NCBI GenBank assembly: GCA_902141825.1
Contig: CABFPG010000004.1
Coordinates: forward strand, 526,829-590,828
DNA: 64,000 nucleotides
Origin: Thalassocella blandensis
GTDB lineage: Bacteria > Pseudomonadota > Gammaproteobacteria > Pseudomonadales > Cellvibrionaceae
Reading direction: 5' to 3'
Shown here: one piece after another, positions 27,054 through 35,979 of the stretch
Layout of the letters: each line of letters starts with the position of its first letter
Numbering within the stretch: the first letter of the stretch is position 1
Notes under the pieces: model-generated
What the model was told of the DNA's origin: nothing
The model's database searches: none
What the model saw: only the letters and a program-made list of their open reading frames with translations
Position numbers and translations under genes: made by a program

Positions 27054-28274
27054 TTACTTCTGAATATCGTACATGCTCCACATGGGCAAAAATATTCCCA
27101 ATGCCAGAATCGTTACGAATATTGCCATGGTGATAATAAGAATAGGTTCAATTTTATCGGTTAGAGTCTGTAAATCGTAATCCACTTCGCGATCATAAAA
27201 CTCTGCCACATCACCTAACAACTCTTCTATCTGGCCGCTCTCTTCGCCTACGGCAATCATTTGTAATACGAGCGGGGTAAATATTTGAGCGGCGTTATGC
27301 GTGCGCAGCAGGCTGTCTCCACGCTCCACCCCCTCTCGGATTCTGGCAATTTTTTGCCCGAGATACGCATTATCTATTGACGCAGCACACAAACTTAATG
27401 CGCGATTAATTGGCACCCCCGCCTGCAGCATCAGGCTGAAGCTTCTCGCATAACGAGCCATAGAAGCCCGCTCTATTAGCTCGCCCACTATTGGCAAATT
27501 CAGTTTTTGCTTTCCCCACCACAATTTCCCTTTTTCTGTTTTGATTAAATAGAGGAAACCGAAAACCCCAAGCGCCACGACAATCCCGATCAAGTACCAG
27601 TAATTCACGAAAACATTTGACGTTCCGATTAAAATTTTGGTCACAATAGGTAGCTCGGCATCGAATTTTGAAAACATTTTTGCAAATGCAGGAACAACCC
27701 AAACATTAATCGCGGCAATAGCGGCCGCCAATGCCATCACAACAAAGGTGGGATACCGAAGCGCAGATTTAACCCGTTTTTTGGTTTCTTCGTCACGCTC
27801 AATGTAATATCCAATTTGTTTAAAAACCTGATCGAGATTACCGCTGGTTTCACCAACATTTATCATGCTGACAAATAAGTCATTGAATATTTTAGGATGG
27901 GCGCGCAGCGAGCGGGAAAGTGCCGTCCCGCCCTCTAAACGCTCGGCAACATCATTTAAAACTTCTTGAAATTTTTGGTGCCGCACTCCGGCGGCCAGAC
28001 CGCGAATGCCACGCGTCAATGGAATACCAGCTTTTGTAATGGTATACATCTGCCGACAGAACATAATCAGATCGACTGTCGATACCTTGTCGCCCCCCAA
28101 AAGGGTATTGATCTGCTTAGTAATATTAGCGCCGGCTGTCTCTTCCTCAATTTTAATGGGCGTGACTCCACGCCCCATTAGCTGGCCGGCTACCGCATCT
28201 TTGGAGCTGGCCTCCAGTGTGCCTGTAACCGCTTGGCCCTGCTCAGACCGACCTTGAAATTTAAAATTCGGCAT
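27054..28274 (-). CDS. mshG: MSHA inner-membrane platform protein MshG
   Basis: GspF/PilC-family polytopic protein that anchors the pilus assembly ATPase. The 406-residue product has two GspF domains. The first contains FCRQMYTITKAGIPLTRGI and the second YARSFSLMLQAGVPINRAL, each followed by the conserved GE(T/E)SG segment (NVGETSGNLD, AVGEESGQIE). Membrane helices lie near 170-195, 220-245 and 375-400. Nine bases separate it from mshE. Confidence 0.95.
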   Translation of the reverse strand: MPNFKFQGRSEQGQAVTGTLEASSKDAVAGQLMGRGVTPIKIEEETAGANITKQINTLLGGDKVSTVDLIMFCRQMYTITKAGIPLTRGIRGLAAGVRHQKFQEVLNDVAERLEGGTALSRSLRAHPKIFNDLFVSMINVGETSGNLDQVFKQIGYYIERDEETKKRVKSALRYPTFVVMALAAAIAAINVWVVPAFAKMFSKFDAELPIVTKILIGTSNVFVNYWYLIGIVVALGVFGFLYLIKTEKGKLWWGKQKLNLPIVGELIERASMARYARSFSLMLQAGVPINRALSLCAASIDNAYLGQKIARIREGVERGDSLLRTHNAAQIFTPLVLQMIAVGEESGQIEELLGDVAEFYDREVDYDLQTLTDKIEPILIITMAIFVTILALGIFLPMWSMYDIQK

Positions 28275-28283
28275 AAACGATGT

Positions 28284-30029
28284 TTACTCGGCGGCGTTCA
28301 CTATTTCTGCCAGGCTTTCGTCTTCTACCTGAGCAGACACTCTCAACACCTCATCCAGGGTCGTAACGCCTTGCATGGCAAAGTCGAAGGCGCTTGCGCT
28401 GAGAGGACGGTAATGTGGATGGGCATGCGCAGCATCATTAAACTGACGCACATTCGCATCTCGCAACGCATCGGCCATTGGCGCATTTAGCTCTAACAGT
28501 TCAAACACACCGATTCGTCCGCGATAGCCCGAATTAAAACAATGCGGACAACCTGCACCGCGTTTCAGGGTTGAGGTTGACCTAGTGCCTTTGGACAATC
28601 GTCGGATCAGATCTTTTTCTGCGTCATTAGGACTGTAGTCTTCAGCACAGCTGTCACATACCCGACGCACCAACCGCTGCGCGATTACCGCGCGCAGCGA
28701 AGAAGCCACCAAATAGGGGTCCACTCCCATATCCACCAGTCGTAAAGCGGAGGTAACAGCATCATTTGTGTGAAGGGTTGATAGCACCATGTGGCCAGTC
28801 ATTGCAGCACGAAGTGCAATTTCGGCAGATTCAGCATCCCGAATTTCCCCTACCAGAAGCACATCCGGGTCCTGCCGCAAAGCAGCCTTAAGTACCGTAC
28901 CAAATCCCAATCCGATTTTTTCGTGGGTTTGCACTTGGCTGATGCGCGCAATTCGGTATTCCACGGGATCTTCCACGGTAATAATTTTTCGTTCGGGAGT
29001 ATTCAATTCCGAAATAGCACCGTAAAGCGTGGTGGTTTTACCACTACCGGTTGGACCAGTCACCAGCACCAAACCGTGTGGGCGCGTAATGATATGGCGA
29101 AATCGCTGCATACAATCTAATGGCATTCCCACTTCTTTCAATGGTCGAATACCATCACTTTGATCCAGAATACGCATCACCACCGATTCACCAAACTGCA
29201 CCGGCATGGTTGATAGACGCACGTCAATATTATGGTTAGAAAAACGCAAGTTAAAGCGACCATCCTGTGGCAAACGTTTTTCAGAAATATCAAGGTTGGA
29301 CATAAGCTTTAAGCGTACCACCAAAGCACCGGCAATACGCTTTTCATTCATAACCTGCTCAACTAAAACACCATCGATACGCTGACGTATACGCAATACG
29401 GTTTCGTCAGGCTCAATGTGAATATCAGAAGCTTTGGTGTTAATGGCTTCTTCAAATATTTTCTGCAATAGTTTTACCACAGGTGCATCACTGTCTGTGG
29501 CATCGGTAACCATGTCGGTAAAATCGACAGCGTCCGCGCTGAGTTCTTCATCCAGCTGCTCCGCAAGCGAAGCAATTTCTTCAGCGCGACTATATGCAAT
29601 ATCCAGAATATCCAGCAGTTCACTCTCACGAACAACTGCCGTTTTTATAGGTTTGGAAAAGTGCTTTTGCAGGTCATCCAAACCGAATATATCCGTGGGA
29701 TCTGACATTCCCAACAATATTCCATCGAGATCTTCGCGCAAAACCATCACGCGATAACGTCGCGCCAGGTTTTCTGGCAACATTTTTACAAGCTCAGGAT
29801 CGAAACGGAATTGCTTTAATTCAATAAAGGGGATGCTCAACTGCTCAGAGAGCAGCGATAAAAGGGTGTTTTCTTCAACAAACCCCATTTCCACTAACTG
29901 TCGCCCCAGCTTGCGACCACTGTTTTTCTGTTCAGACAGGGCCATTTCCAACTGATCTTGTGAAATCAATTGCTGAGCGACGAGCAAATCACCAATTCGA
30001 ATGCGTTTTTGATTTGCAGCTCCTACCAT
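28284..30029 (-). CDS. mshE: MSHA pilus extension ATPase MshE
   Basis: Hexameric GspE/PilB-type ATPase that powers pilus polymerisation. The 581-residue protein has an N-terminal MshEN domain with two matching segments, IGDLLVAQQLISQDQLEMAL and LGRQLVEMGFVEENTLLSLL, the pattern known to bind c-di-GMP in Vibrio MshE. The ATPase core shows Walker A GPTGSGKTT, VEDPVEY, LLVGEIRDAESAEIALRAA, a HTND His box and the zinc-binding cysteines CDSC and CPHC. Its start overlaps mshN by seven bases. Confidence 0.96.
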   Translation of the reverse strand: MVGAANQKRIRIGDLLVAQQLISQDQLEMALSEQKNSGRKLGRQLVEMGFVEENTLLSLLSEQLSIPFIELKQFRFDPELVKMLPENLARRYRVMVLREDLDGILLGMSDPTDIFGLDDLQKHFSKPIKTAVVRESELLDILDIAYSRAEEIASLAEQLDEELSADAVDFTDMVTDATDSDAPVVKLLQKIFEEAINTKASDIHIEPDETVLRIRQRIDGVLVEQVMNEKRIAGALVVRLKLMSNLDISEKRLPQDGRFNLRFSNHNIDVRLSTMPVQFGESVVMRILDQSDGIRPLKEVGMPLDCMQRFRHIITRPHGLVLVTGPTGSGKTTTLYGAISELNTPERKIITVEDPVEYRIARISQVQTHEKIGLGFGTVLKAALRQDPDVLLVGEIRDAESAEIALRAAMTGHMVLSTLHTNDAVTSALRLVDMGVDPYLVASSLRAVIAQRLVRRVCDSCAEDYSPNDAEKDLIRRLSKGTRSTSTLKRGAGCPHCFNSGYRGRIGVFELLELNAPMADALRDANVRQFNDAAHAHPHYRPLSASAFDFAMQGVTTLDEVLRVSAQVEDESLAEIVNAAE

Positions 30030-31579
30030 TGGCTCACCTCAACCACCACATCCGACTTCAATGCGGTTAAACGTTGTTGTACAAATTTCTGGATCGCAGG
30101 ATCTGGGTGCACCAACGCGTCCAGGGACGTATAAGCGCGATAAGCCTGTTGCTTCTTGTTTAAGGCATCCGCCGACACGGCATATCCCAATAAATACCGA
30201 AGATCATTCGCGTTCTTTTGCAACAACACCTGATAGGTGTTCCAGGCTTTATCGTATTGTTTCTGCTTTTGATACAGCCCCGCCATCAGTGCAAGTTGTG
30301 ACTGTTCAATTTGGTTCTCAGGCGGTTTGCCTTCCAACAACACGAGAGCCTGATCGGCGCCATGAATCGCGTTCACCAGAACCGCGTTCAAATACGTGAG
30401 CGCGACGTGATTGACCGGCAGTGCGGCAATTTGTATCTGTGCTCTAGCGACATCATTTTGCGCTACCAGCGTTTCCACCAGCAGCACATTACATTTTACG
30501 CTTGCGGGATACTGGTCGACATAAGCCTGCAACATTGAAATAGCCGTAGCCCGATCTCCGCTAGCTATTAGCGCCGATGCTTTTTGAAAGGTGGCAATAT
30601 CCTGGGATTCCTGCGTCAACTGAAAGTGAAACGCTCCTTTGGAAGCCTGCGCTTGCTGTTTGACATACGTAGGTTCATCACTCGCGGGAATAACATGTAT
30701 GTCATCCGCGAGAGTGTCATCCACGGGAGGACGCGCTGTAAGAAAAGTAGCCTGCATGATTTGCTGCTTCACCTCGGCAAGGGATGATGTCAGCCGACGT
30801 TGTTCGTCTTCACTCCCTCCTACCAGAGCCAATCGCGCTACCATCCGCTCCGCTTTCTCAATAGCGCCATCGTCCATATACTGCTGTAACAGCGCAATGT
30901 ACTGTTGCTTTAGCGATAACAAACCCTGTTTCGCATCTGCATTATGTTTATCGATCGCCAATACCTGCTGAAAATAAGACAGCGCGCTTCTGTCCTTGGG
31001 CAAAGTTAAACGTTTTTGCGCGAGAGCTTGATGAGCAAGTTCTAACAGTAACGCGAGAGTTTCTTTTTTGCTTGCCTCATCTATGTTTTCGTCATCTTTG
31101 TTTACGCCAAGGTCATTAAACTTTGTTTGCGCATTACTTTTAAGCGTACTCGCATTGCGTATGGTTTCCTGATGCCGCGGGATGCGCGCTTCGGGTACTT
31201 CCGTATTGACGAGGGAGTTCTCTGCATTGGCAGGCAAGGTTACACCACCTGCTGTTCGTCGATCTGTCGGCAGATCAGAACTTAAGGCCAGCTCAACACC
31301 AGGCAGAGGTGGTAAGGGAGATTCTGCTGTCTGCGCAATAGCCTCGGGCGCTTGTTCTGTGCGCGCGAGGTAATACCCACCACCAACACATAAGGCGGCG
31401 ACAGTTAAATACGACCACACAGGGGATACTCGCCATTGACGTTCAGGTTTTTCTGTTGATGCCAGAAGATCTGATTCATTGGGCAATGAACTTTCTGTTG
31501 TTTGTGCGTCCCCCAAAGCCACCGATGAATGTTCCTGGCGAAGCTGTAAATCCTGAAGCGCATCATTGATCAGACTCAT
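30023..31579 (-). CDS. mshN: MSHA biogenesis protein MshN (TPR protein)
   Basis: Bitopic membrane protein of 518 residues. ATG 31579 (MSLINDALQDLQLRQE) overlaps the mshM stop by four bases and is preferred over the longer frame to 31660. A membrane helix lies at about 59-77 (WSYLTVAALCVGGGYYLA). The periplasmic part has a TPR array, with repeats such as ALSYFQQVLAIDKHNADAKQ and DKAWNTYQVLLQKNANDLRY. The MSLI-DAL N-terminus is shared with GspB, which pairs with an ExeA-type ATPase as MshN does with MshM. Confidence 0.9.
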   Translation of the reverse strand: MSLINDALQDLQLRQEHSSVALGDAQTTESSLPNESDLLASTEKPERQWRVSPVWSYLTVAALCVGGGYYLARTEQAPEAIAQTAESPLPPLPGVELALSSDLPTDRRTAGGVTLPANAENSLVNTEVPEARIPRHQETIRNASTLKSNAQTKFNDLGVNKDDENIDEASKKETLALLLELAHQALAQKRLTLPKDRSALSYFQQVLAIDKHNADAKQGLLSLKQQYIALLQQYMDDGAIEKAERMVARLALVGGSEDEQRRLTSSLAEVKQQIMQATFLTARPPVDDTLADDIHVIPASDEPTYVKQQAQASKGAFHFQLTQESQDIATFQKASALIASGDRATAISMLQAYVDQYPASVKCNVLLVETLVAQNDVARAQIQIAALPVNHVALTYLNAVLVNAIHGADQALVLLEGKPPENQIEQSQLALMAGLYQKQKQYDKAWNTYQVLLQKNANDLRYLLGYAVSADALNKKQQAYRAYTSLDALVHPDPAIQKFVQQRLTALKSDVVVEVSQW

Positions 31580-32505
31580 GCAAAAGCCCCTTTCAGCAAT
31601 GCAAAAGAATCTGCAATAAAAATGGAGGACACAGCCAGAGTAACTGCCGTCATTTGCCAATGAAACTTACAATGGAATGCACACAATTTTCCCAGCCAGT
31701 GGCTTTCCTGAGTATCGGCAATTGCCTTAGCGACATGCCAGGCACCGACGCGGGAATCGCCTTTGCCAAAAGCGCAAATCAACGCTTTGTGGGCGAGAAT
31801 GTTAATTAGCCTTGGAATCCCACCTGAACCGTAATACACCAAATGCTGGGCGAACCGACTGAATATTTTGTCGTTACCTCCCGCCGATGTTAATCGATGG
31901 GCGATATATTGGCACACCCCGGAACGGGTAAAGGGCTTTAGTCGTTCTGCAAAAATAATTCGCTGTTTTAATTGTCGTAAATCTGCTCGTGCAAGCAACT
32001 GGTCCAGTTCTGGCTGCCCCAGCATGACCACTTGCAGTAATTTTCGTTTTTCCGTTTCAAGGTTCGTTAGCAAGCGCAAGCATTCAATAGTCTCTCGTGG
32101 CATGGCCTGCGCTTCATCAACAATCAAAACAACCTGCTTACCATTTCGTGCCAACTGTAAAAGCTTGCGGTATATTGCGGACAACACTTCATGTGCAGGC
32201 ATAGTTTTATCGAGATTTGCACCAATCTCATGCGCAACAAACGACTTTAACTCCTCGGGACTTAAATACGGATTGGGTATGTACGCTGTCACAAATTCAC
32301 GGTGCAACTTTGACAGCAGTATACGACACAACAGTGTTTTACCTGTGCCCACCTCTCCCACTATTTTGATAAAGCCTTCACTGTGCTTTAACGCCACCAG
32401 CATCGTATTCAAGGCTTCTCGATGGCTTTGTTGATTCAGAAAAAAAGCGGTATCCGGCGTTATGGAAAACGGCCGTTCAGAAAACCCGAAATGTTGCTCG
32501 TACAT
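31576..32505 (-). CDS. mshM: MSHA biogenesis ATPase MshM (ExeA-like)
   Basis: AAA ATPase of the ExeA/GspA group in the MSHA assembly operon. The 309-residue protein begins MYEQHFGFSERPFSITPD. It has Walker A GEVGTGKT near 49-56, Walker B VVLIVDEAQAMP, RQLKQRIIFAERL and GGIPRLINILAHKAL, then a hydrophobic C-terminal helix. It lacks the peptidoglycan-binding domain of GspA. GGAGG five bases before ATG 32505 supports the start. It is followed with overlap by mshN. Confidence 0.92.
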   Translation of the reverse strand: MYEQHFGFSERPFSITPDTAFFLNQQSHREALNTMLVALKHSEGFIKIVGEVGTGKTLLCRILLSKLHREFVTAYIPNPYLSPEELKSFVAHEIGANLDKTMPAHEVLSAIYRKLLQLARNGKQVVLIVDEAQAMPRETIECLRLLTNLETEKRKLLQVVMLGQPELDQLLARADLRQLKQRIIFAERLKPFTRSGVCQYIAHRLTSAGGNDKIFSRFAQHLVYYGSGGIPRLINILAHKALICAFGKGDSRVGAWHVAKAIADTQESHWLGKLCAFHCKFHWQMTAVTLAVSSIFIADSFALLKGAFA

Positions 32506-32513
32506 TTAGCCTC

Positions 32514-34220
32514 CTAACGCTTTTGAAACTCATCGTACAGCGTTCGAACGTTATCTGCGTTTTGTCTAACTTGATCTTCCCATGTGCCTTCTGTCACCAC
32601 GATTGGCTGCATCAGAATGACCAACTCAGTTTTGACAACCGCTTTTTGCTTGGCTTTAAACAGCGCATTAACAATAGGAATATTCCCTAACACCGGTCGT
32701 TTAGTCACAACATCCATTGAGCGCTCTTGCATCAAGCCTCCGAGCACCACGACTTGACCACTTTTTGCTTTTACAATGCTGTCCGATTCTCGAACGTCAC
32801 GCAAAGCCAGAGGAAGTGAAAAGTTCTCACCTGCCACTTCTATTTCCTTGGTCTGATCCTGTACATTACTCACCAAAGGGTGAACATGCAGAATTACATC
32901 CCCGTTTTCTGAAATTTGTGGCGTAACATCAAGTGAGATACCACTAAAAAAGGAATCCAGTTCGACTTCTGGAATACTGACAACCGAAGTTGCACTCGCT
33001 GTAGTCGAATTCGACACCCCCGTAACGAAGAACTCATCAGACCCGACTCGAATCACCGCTTTCTGATTATTTACGGTGGAAATTCTTGGACTGGACAGCA
33101 CCTGAACATCACCTTGAGAATCCAGAAAATATAATAACTTGGTAATATCGGTCACGTTCAATACGGTTTCAATTGACGAATTGCGATTGACATTCCTATT
33201 GCCGAATATACTTAACAGGGAGCCATCCGCTAAATCCGTTTGAGACATTGCCAAAGCACCAGAGATAGCAGACCAGTTAATGCCAGATTGATAATCATCA
33301 TTCAAACGAACTTCCAGAATTTTAGTCTCTAGAATCACTTGCCGTTTTACGCTTAATTCAGAGCGTTCCAGAAAATCCCGCACAGCACTCAATTCGTTCG
33401 GCAGCGCTTTAATCACCACCAGACTGGCTTGCGGATTAGCCATCACTAAACGCCCTTCCTCTTCACCGCCAACAATGGCCAATAGCGTTTCGTTTAAGCC
33501 ACTCCAAAAATCAGTTTTAGAGAGAGTTTGCACCCGAGTCCCCGGTGAAAGCCCCTGCCCACGACCCGTTTGCCCTTTCTCTGAGTCCAGATAAGACAGT
33601 AAATTCGCCTGCTCTGAGTTTCCCGAATTATTATTGGAACCGCTGTTATTGTTGCCGTTTCTGCCACCATTACTGCTCGAGTTACCCGAGGTGATTTTGC
33701 CAATCAACACACTGGTATCGGTCACGCCTACCCGCTTAACATCCAGATAATTAATAGGAAAGATTTCCGTACGAAGTTTTCTTGGAAAGATCGTATAAAT
33801 TCCATTTTGGTACTTATACTCATATCCATAGACTTCGCGTGTTACGTTAAGCACTTCATCGACCGTCACATTTTTAAGTTCCAGCGAAATAGAACCTGAA
33901 ACCTCCGGATGAGCAATGACATTTACCCCGGAGTCAGATACCAGACTTAGAAAAAAAGTTCTTGCCGGTATGTTATTAACAGAGACATTGAATCTTTGAG
34001 TCAGTGGTGTAGCGCTTGAACTACTGGGATGCTGTAACAGCGCATCGGAAACGGCATCAGGCACGTCAACCACGTTCTGAGTTTGCTCACGAACAGAGTT
34101 ATCCAGTATTTTTTCCGCTGAAGTTTTATGTTGAGGCGTCTCAGCACAAGAGCAAAGCCCTAGCACGACAAGCCCCATCGCACTTAACGTTACGTGTTTT
34201 ATGTTCATAATTTTCTTCAT
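32514..34220 (-). CDS. mshL: MSHA outer-membrane secretin MshL
   Basis: Secretin ring through which the pilus crosses the outer membrane. The 568-residue product has a lipoprotein-like signal ending LCSC, an N-terminal secretin/STN region (RTFFLSLVSDSGVNVIAHPEV, LKNVTVDEVLNVT) and the C-terminal secretin core. That core includes EVRLNDDYQSGINW, VQVLSSPRISTVNNQKAVIRVG and VVLGGLMQERS. A low-complexity insert very rich in Asn, Ser and Gly sits around residues 170-200, encoded near 33630-33710. The gene lies nine bases before mshM. Confidence 0.94.
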   Translation of the reverse strand: MKKIMNIKHVTLSAMGLVVLGLCSCAETPQHKTSAEKILDNSVREQTQNVVDVPDAVSDALLQHPSSSSATPLTQRFNVSVNNIPARTFFLSLVSDSGVNVIAHPEVSGSISLELKNVTVDEVLNVTREVYGYEYKYQNGIYTIFPRKLRTEIFPINYLDVKRVGVTDTSVLIGKITSGNSSSNGGRNGNNNSGSNNNSGNSEQANLLSYLDSEKGQTGRGQGLSPGTRVQTLSKTDFWSGLNETLLAIVGGEEEGRLVMANPQASLVVIKALPNELSAVRDFLERSELSVKRQVILETKILEVRLNDDYQSGINWSAISGALAMSQTDLADGSLLSIFGNRNVNRNSSIETVLNVTDITKLLYFLDSQGDVQVLSSPRISTVNNQKAVIRVGSDEFFVTGVSNSTTASATSVVSIPEVELDSFFSGISLDVTPQISENGDVILHVHPLVSNVQDQTKEIEVAGENFSLPLALRDVRESDSIVKAKSGQVVVLGGLMQERSMDVVTKRPVLGNIPIVNALFKAKQKAVVKTELVILMQPIVVTEGTWEDQVRQNADNVRTLYDEFQKR

Positions 34221-34233
34221 AGACTTTCAATAC

Positions 34234-34560
34234 TTAGAATATGCTGGCTCTTAGCCTGAGCGAATGCGTTACACCATCTTCCACATAGAGCACACGATCT
34301 TGAGTAATTTTGCTAATCCTCGCATTGTGCACTCGATCCCCCACCTTTACCTGACGCCCATTAATCACAGCTTCGTTAAAACCACTACGTTCATAAATCG
34401 CTTGAAGCGTCAATGCAGGTTTTTTCTTTTCTTTCACCTGATACATCAATGGACGTGTAGGGTCCTGCAGCACTTCGGCAGAAACGGCCATGGGCATACC
34501 AATTGTTACAGCAAGCATCACACTGACCAATGCGCGGCTAACGCCAAAAAACTGATTCAT
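34234..34560 (-). CDS. mshK: MSHA biogenesis protein MshK
   Basis: Small periplasmic protein, PilP/GspC-like, thought to link the secretin to the inner-membrane complex. ATG 34560 (MNQFFGVSRALVSV) gives 108 residues with a signal peptide ending near MAVSA. A TTG further upstream is unlikely. The core DPTRPLMY and AIYERSGFNEAVINGRQVKVGD match the MshK/PilP pattern. It starts four bases after the mshJ stop. Confidence 0.87.
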   Translation of the reverse strand: MNQFFGVSRALVSVMLAVTIGMPMAVSAEVLQDPTRPLMYQVKEKKKPALTLQAIYERSGFNEAVINGRQVKVGDRVHNARISKITQDRVLYVEDGVTHSLRLRASIF

Positions 34561-34564
34561 CGCT

Positions 34565-35320
34565 TCACCCACCAATAAACCCTTTTTCAGTCGACAAGGT
34601 ATATACCTCTAAAACCACTTTAGCCCTGGGATAGTCTTGAACCTGATAGTCCAGTGTTTGCCAATAGATTTTCCAAGGTAATTCCTCAATCGATTTCAGA
34701 TAGTCAACAACCGTAAAGTATTCACCTTCAATCGCTAGTTTCACCGCATGTTTGTATAAGCCAACGCCGCGATTTGCCTCTTGCGAGGATGCCTCTTTTT
34801 GTTTTTGGTTTTTCTGGCCGTTTAATTCATCTTGTGTTTTTTCCGGAGATGTCTCGGACGAGGTACCTGCATCCAGCTTGGGTGGCTCAGACAACGCCAA
34901 CTTTGAAGGCGCTTGTGCTTCAAGGCCCAGCAACTCAAGGCCTTTGGACTGCAATAAAACATCACGCAATGCAATAGGAAGCTGTTCTGCGGAAATCAGC
35001 CCCACAGAAAGCTTCATTAAATCTTCATCCAAAAATTTCAACTGTTGGGATAAACGCGTAAGTTCACGCTTTTTTTCTGCGTTAGGATCATTTTCAATGG
35101 CCTGAGCGAATACAATTTCCTGCGCAGAAAGTTTTTCACTTTCTTTACCCAGATCATCCAAGCGCTTTTGAATCGCCGCTTTTTTTACATCCAGCGGAAA
35201 GAAAAATCCGTAGTAAAAAACCCCATACACCACAGCAAACAAGCACAAAGCCAGAATTATTCGCTCTCGAATAGCTCGGCCATTAAACTGATCTGAATAT
35301 TTTTGCCAAAGTTCTTTCAT
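34565..35320 (-). CDS. mshJ: MSHA biogenesis protein MshJ
   Basis: PilO/GspM-type protein of 251 residues with one membrane helix at about 21-43 and a long periplasmic coiled coil (DVKKAAIQKRLDDLGKESEK). A compact C-terminal domain follows (GEYFTVVDYLKSIEELPWKI). The linker (TSSETSPEKTQDELNGQKNQ) is low-complexity. It probably forms the alignment complex with MshI, MshI2 and MshK. Confidence 0.88.
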   Translation of the reverse strand: MKELWQKYSDQFNGRAIRERIILALCLFAVVYGVFYYGFFFPLDVKKAAIQKRLDDLGKESEKLSAQEIVFAQAIENDPNAEKKRELTRLSQQLKFLDEDLMKLSVGLISAEQLPIALRDVLLQSKGLELLGLEAQAPSKLALSEPPKLDAGTSSETSPEKTQDELNGQKNQKQKEASSQEANRGVGLYKHAVKLAIEGEYFTVVDYLKSIEELPWKIYWQTLDYQVQDYPRAKVVLEVYTLSTEKGFIGG

Positions 35321-35361
35321 ATCAACCGTGTTTTATCTTGCTGTTTTCAAAAGTTTTCGCC

Positions 35362-35979
35362 TTATTTTTCCTTAATGGCAATTTGGTACAGGGAGTCAAA
35401 CCCCAAGGCGAAGACATGTCGGTTTGCATGTTTTTGTTTACCAACACTCAAACTGCCAAACCGGGAAAAGCCAAAACTTTTTTCCGATTGCAGTAACTCG
35501 ATATAGTATGCGATGTCCTCTGGCGAGAGTGTTTCGCCCTGCATTTCCACGTATTGTCCACCTCGCGTCAGGCGAATGCGGTTTAACGATATAGACGGCA
35601 GCGATTGACGAGCAAGACTTTGCAGGTTTTGTGAAAAGCCCGTTTCATTGCCGAGGCGCTGCCCTTCAATCACCGATCGAATTTGTTGCCTTGCGGCTAC
35701 CTGCATTCGCAAATCTGCTATTTCGTCATCCATTAATGCCACATTAATGGACTTTGTCATATTGCGATATTTTTCAAGTCGAGTTTCAGACGCGACCTTG
35801 GCGTTCTCTTTGGTTTTCACTATCTGTTCAAGATTCTTCACGTCATCAGTGGTCACTTTTAATGTAAACAGCATAAACAGAAAATAAAAAACCACACAGA
35901 TTACAACGGTTTGCAAGGTGAGCCATTCGCGCCGAGGGCGCAGCTCAGGCAAATATAAATTGACTTTTTGCATGGCCAT
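35362..35979 (-). CDS. mshI2: MSHA biogenesis protein MshI2 (PilN-like)
   Basis: The 205-residue protein has a short cytoplasmic N-terminus MAMQKVNLYLPELRPRRE matching the PilN motif that docks into PilM-type proteins. A single membrane helix (LQTVVICVVFYFLFMLFTL) and a periplasmic coiled coil follow. Its ATG overlaps the mshI stop (TAATG), consistent with stoichiometric production of a PilM/PilN-like pair. Confidence 0.86.
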   Translation of the reverse strand: MAMQKVNLYLPELRPRREWLTLQTVVICVVFYFLFMLFTLKVTTDDVKNLEQIVKTKENAKVASETRLEKYRNMTKSINVALMDDEIADLRMQVAARQQIRSVIEGQRLGNETGFSQNLQSLARQSLPSISLNRIRLTRGGQYVEMQGETLSPEDIAYYIELLQSEKSFGFSRFGSLSVGKQKHANRHVFALGFDSLYQIAIKEK

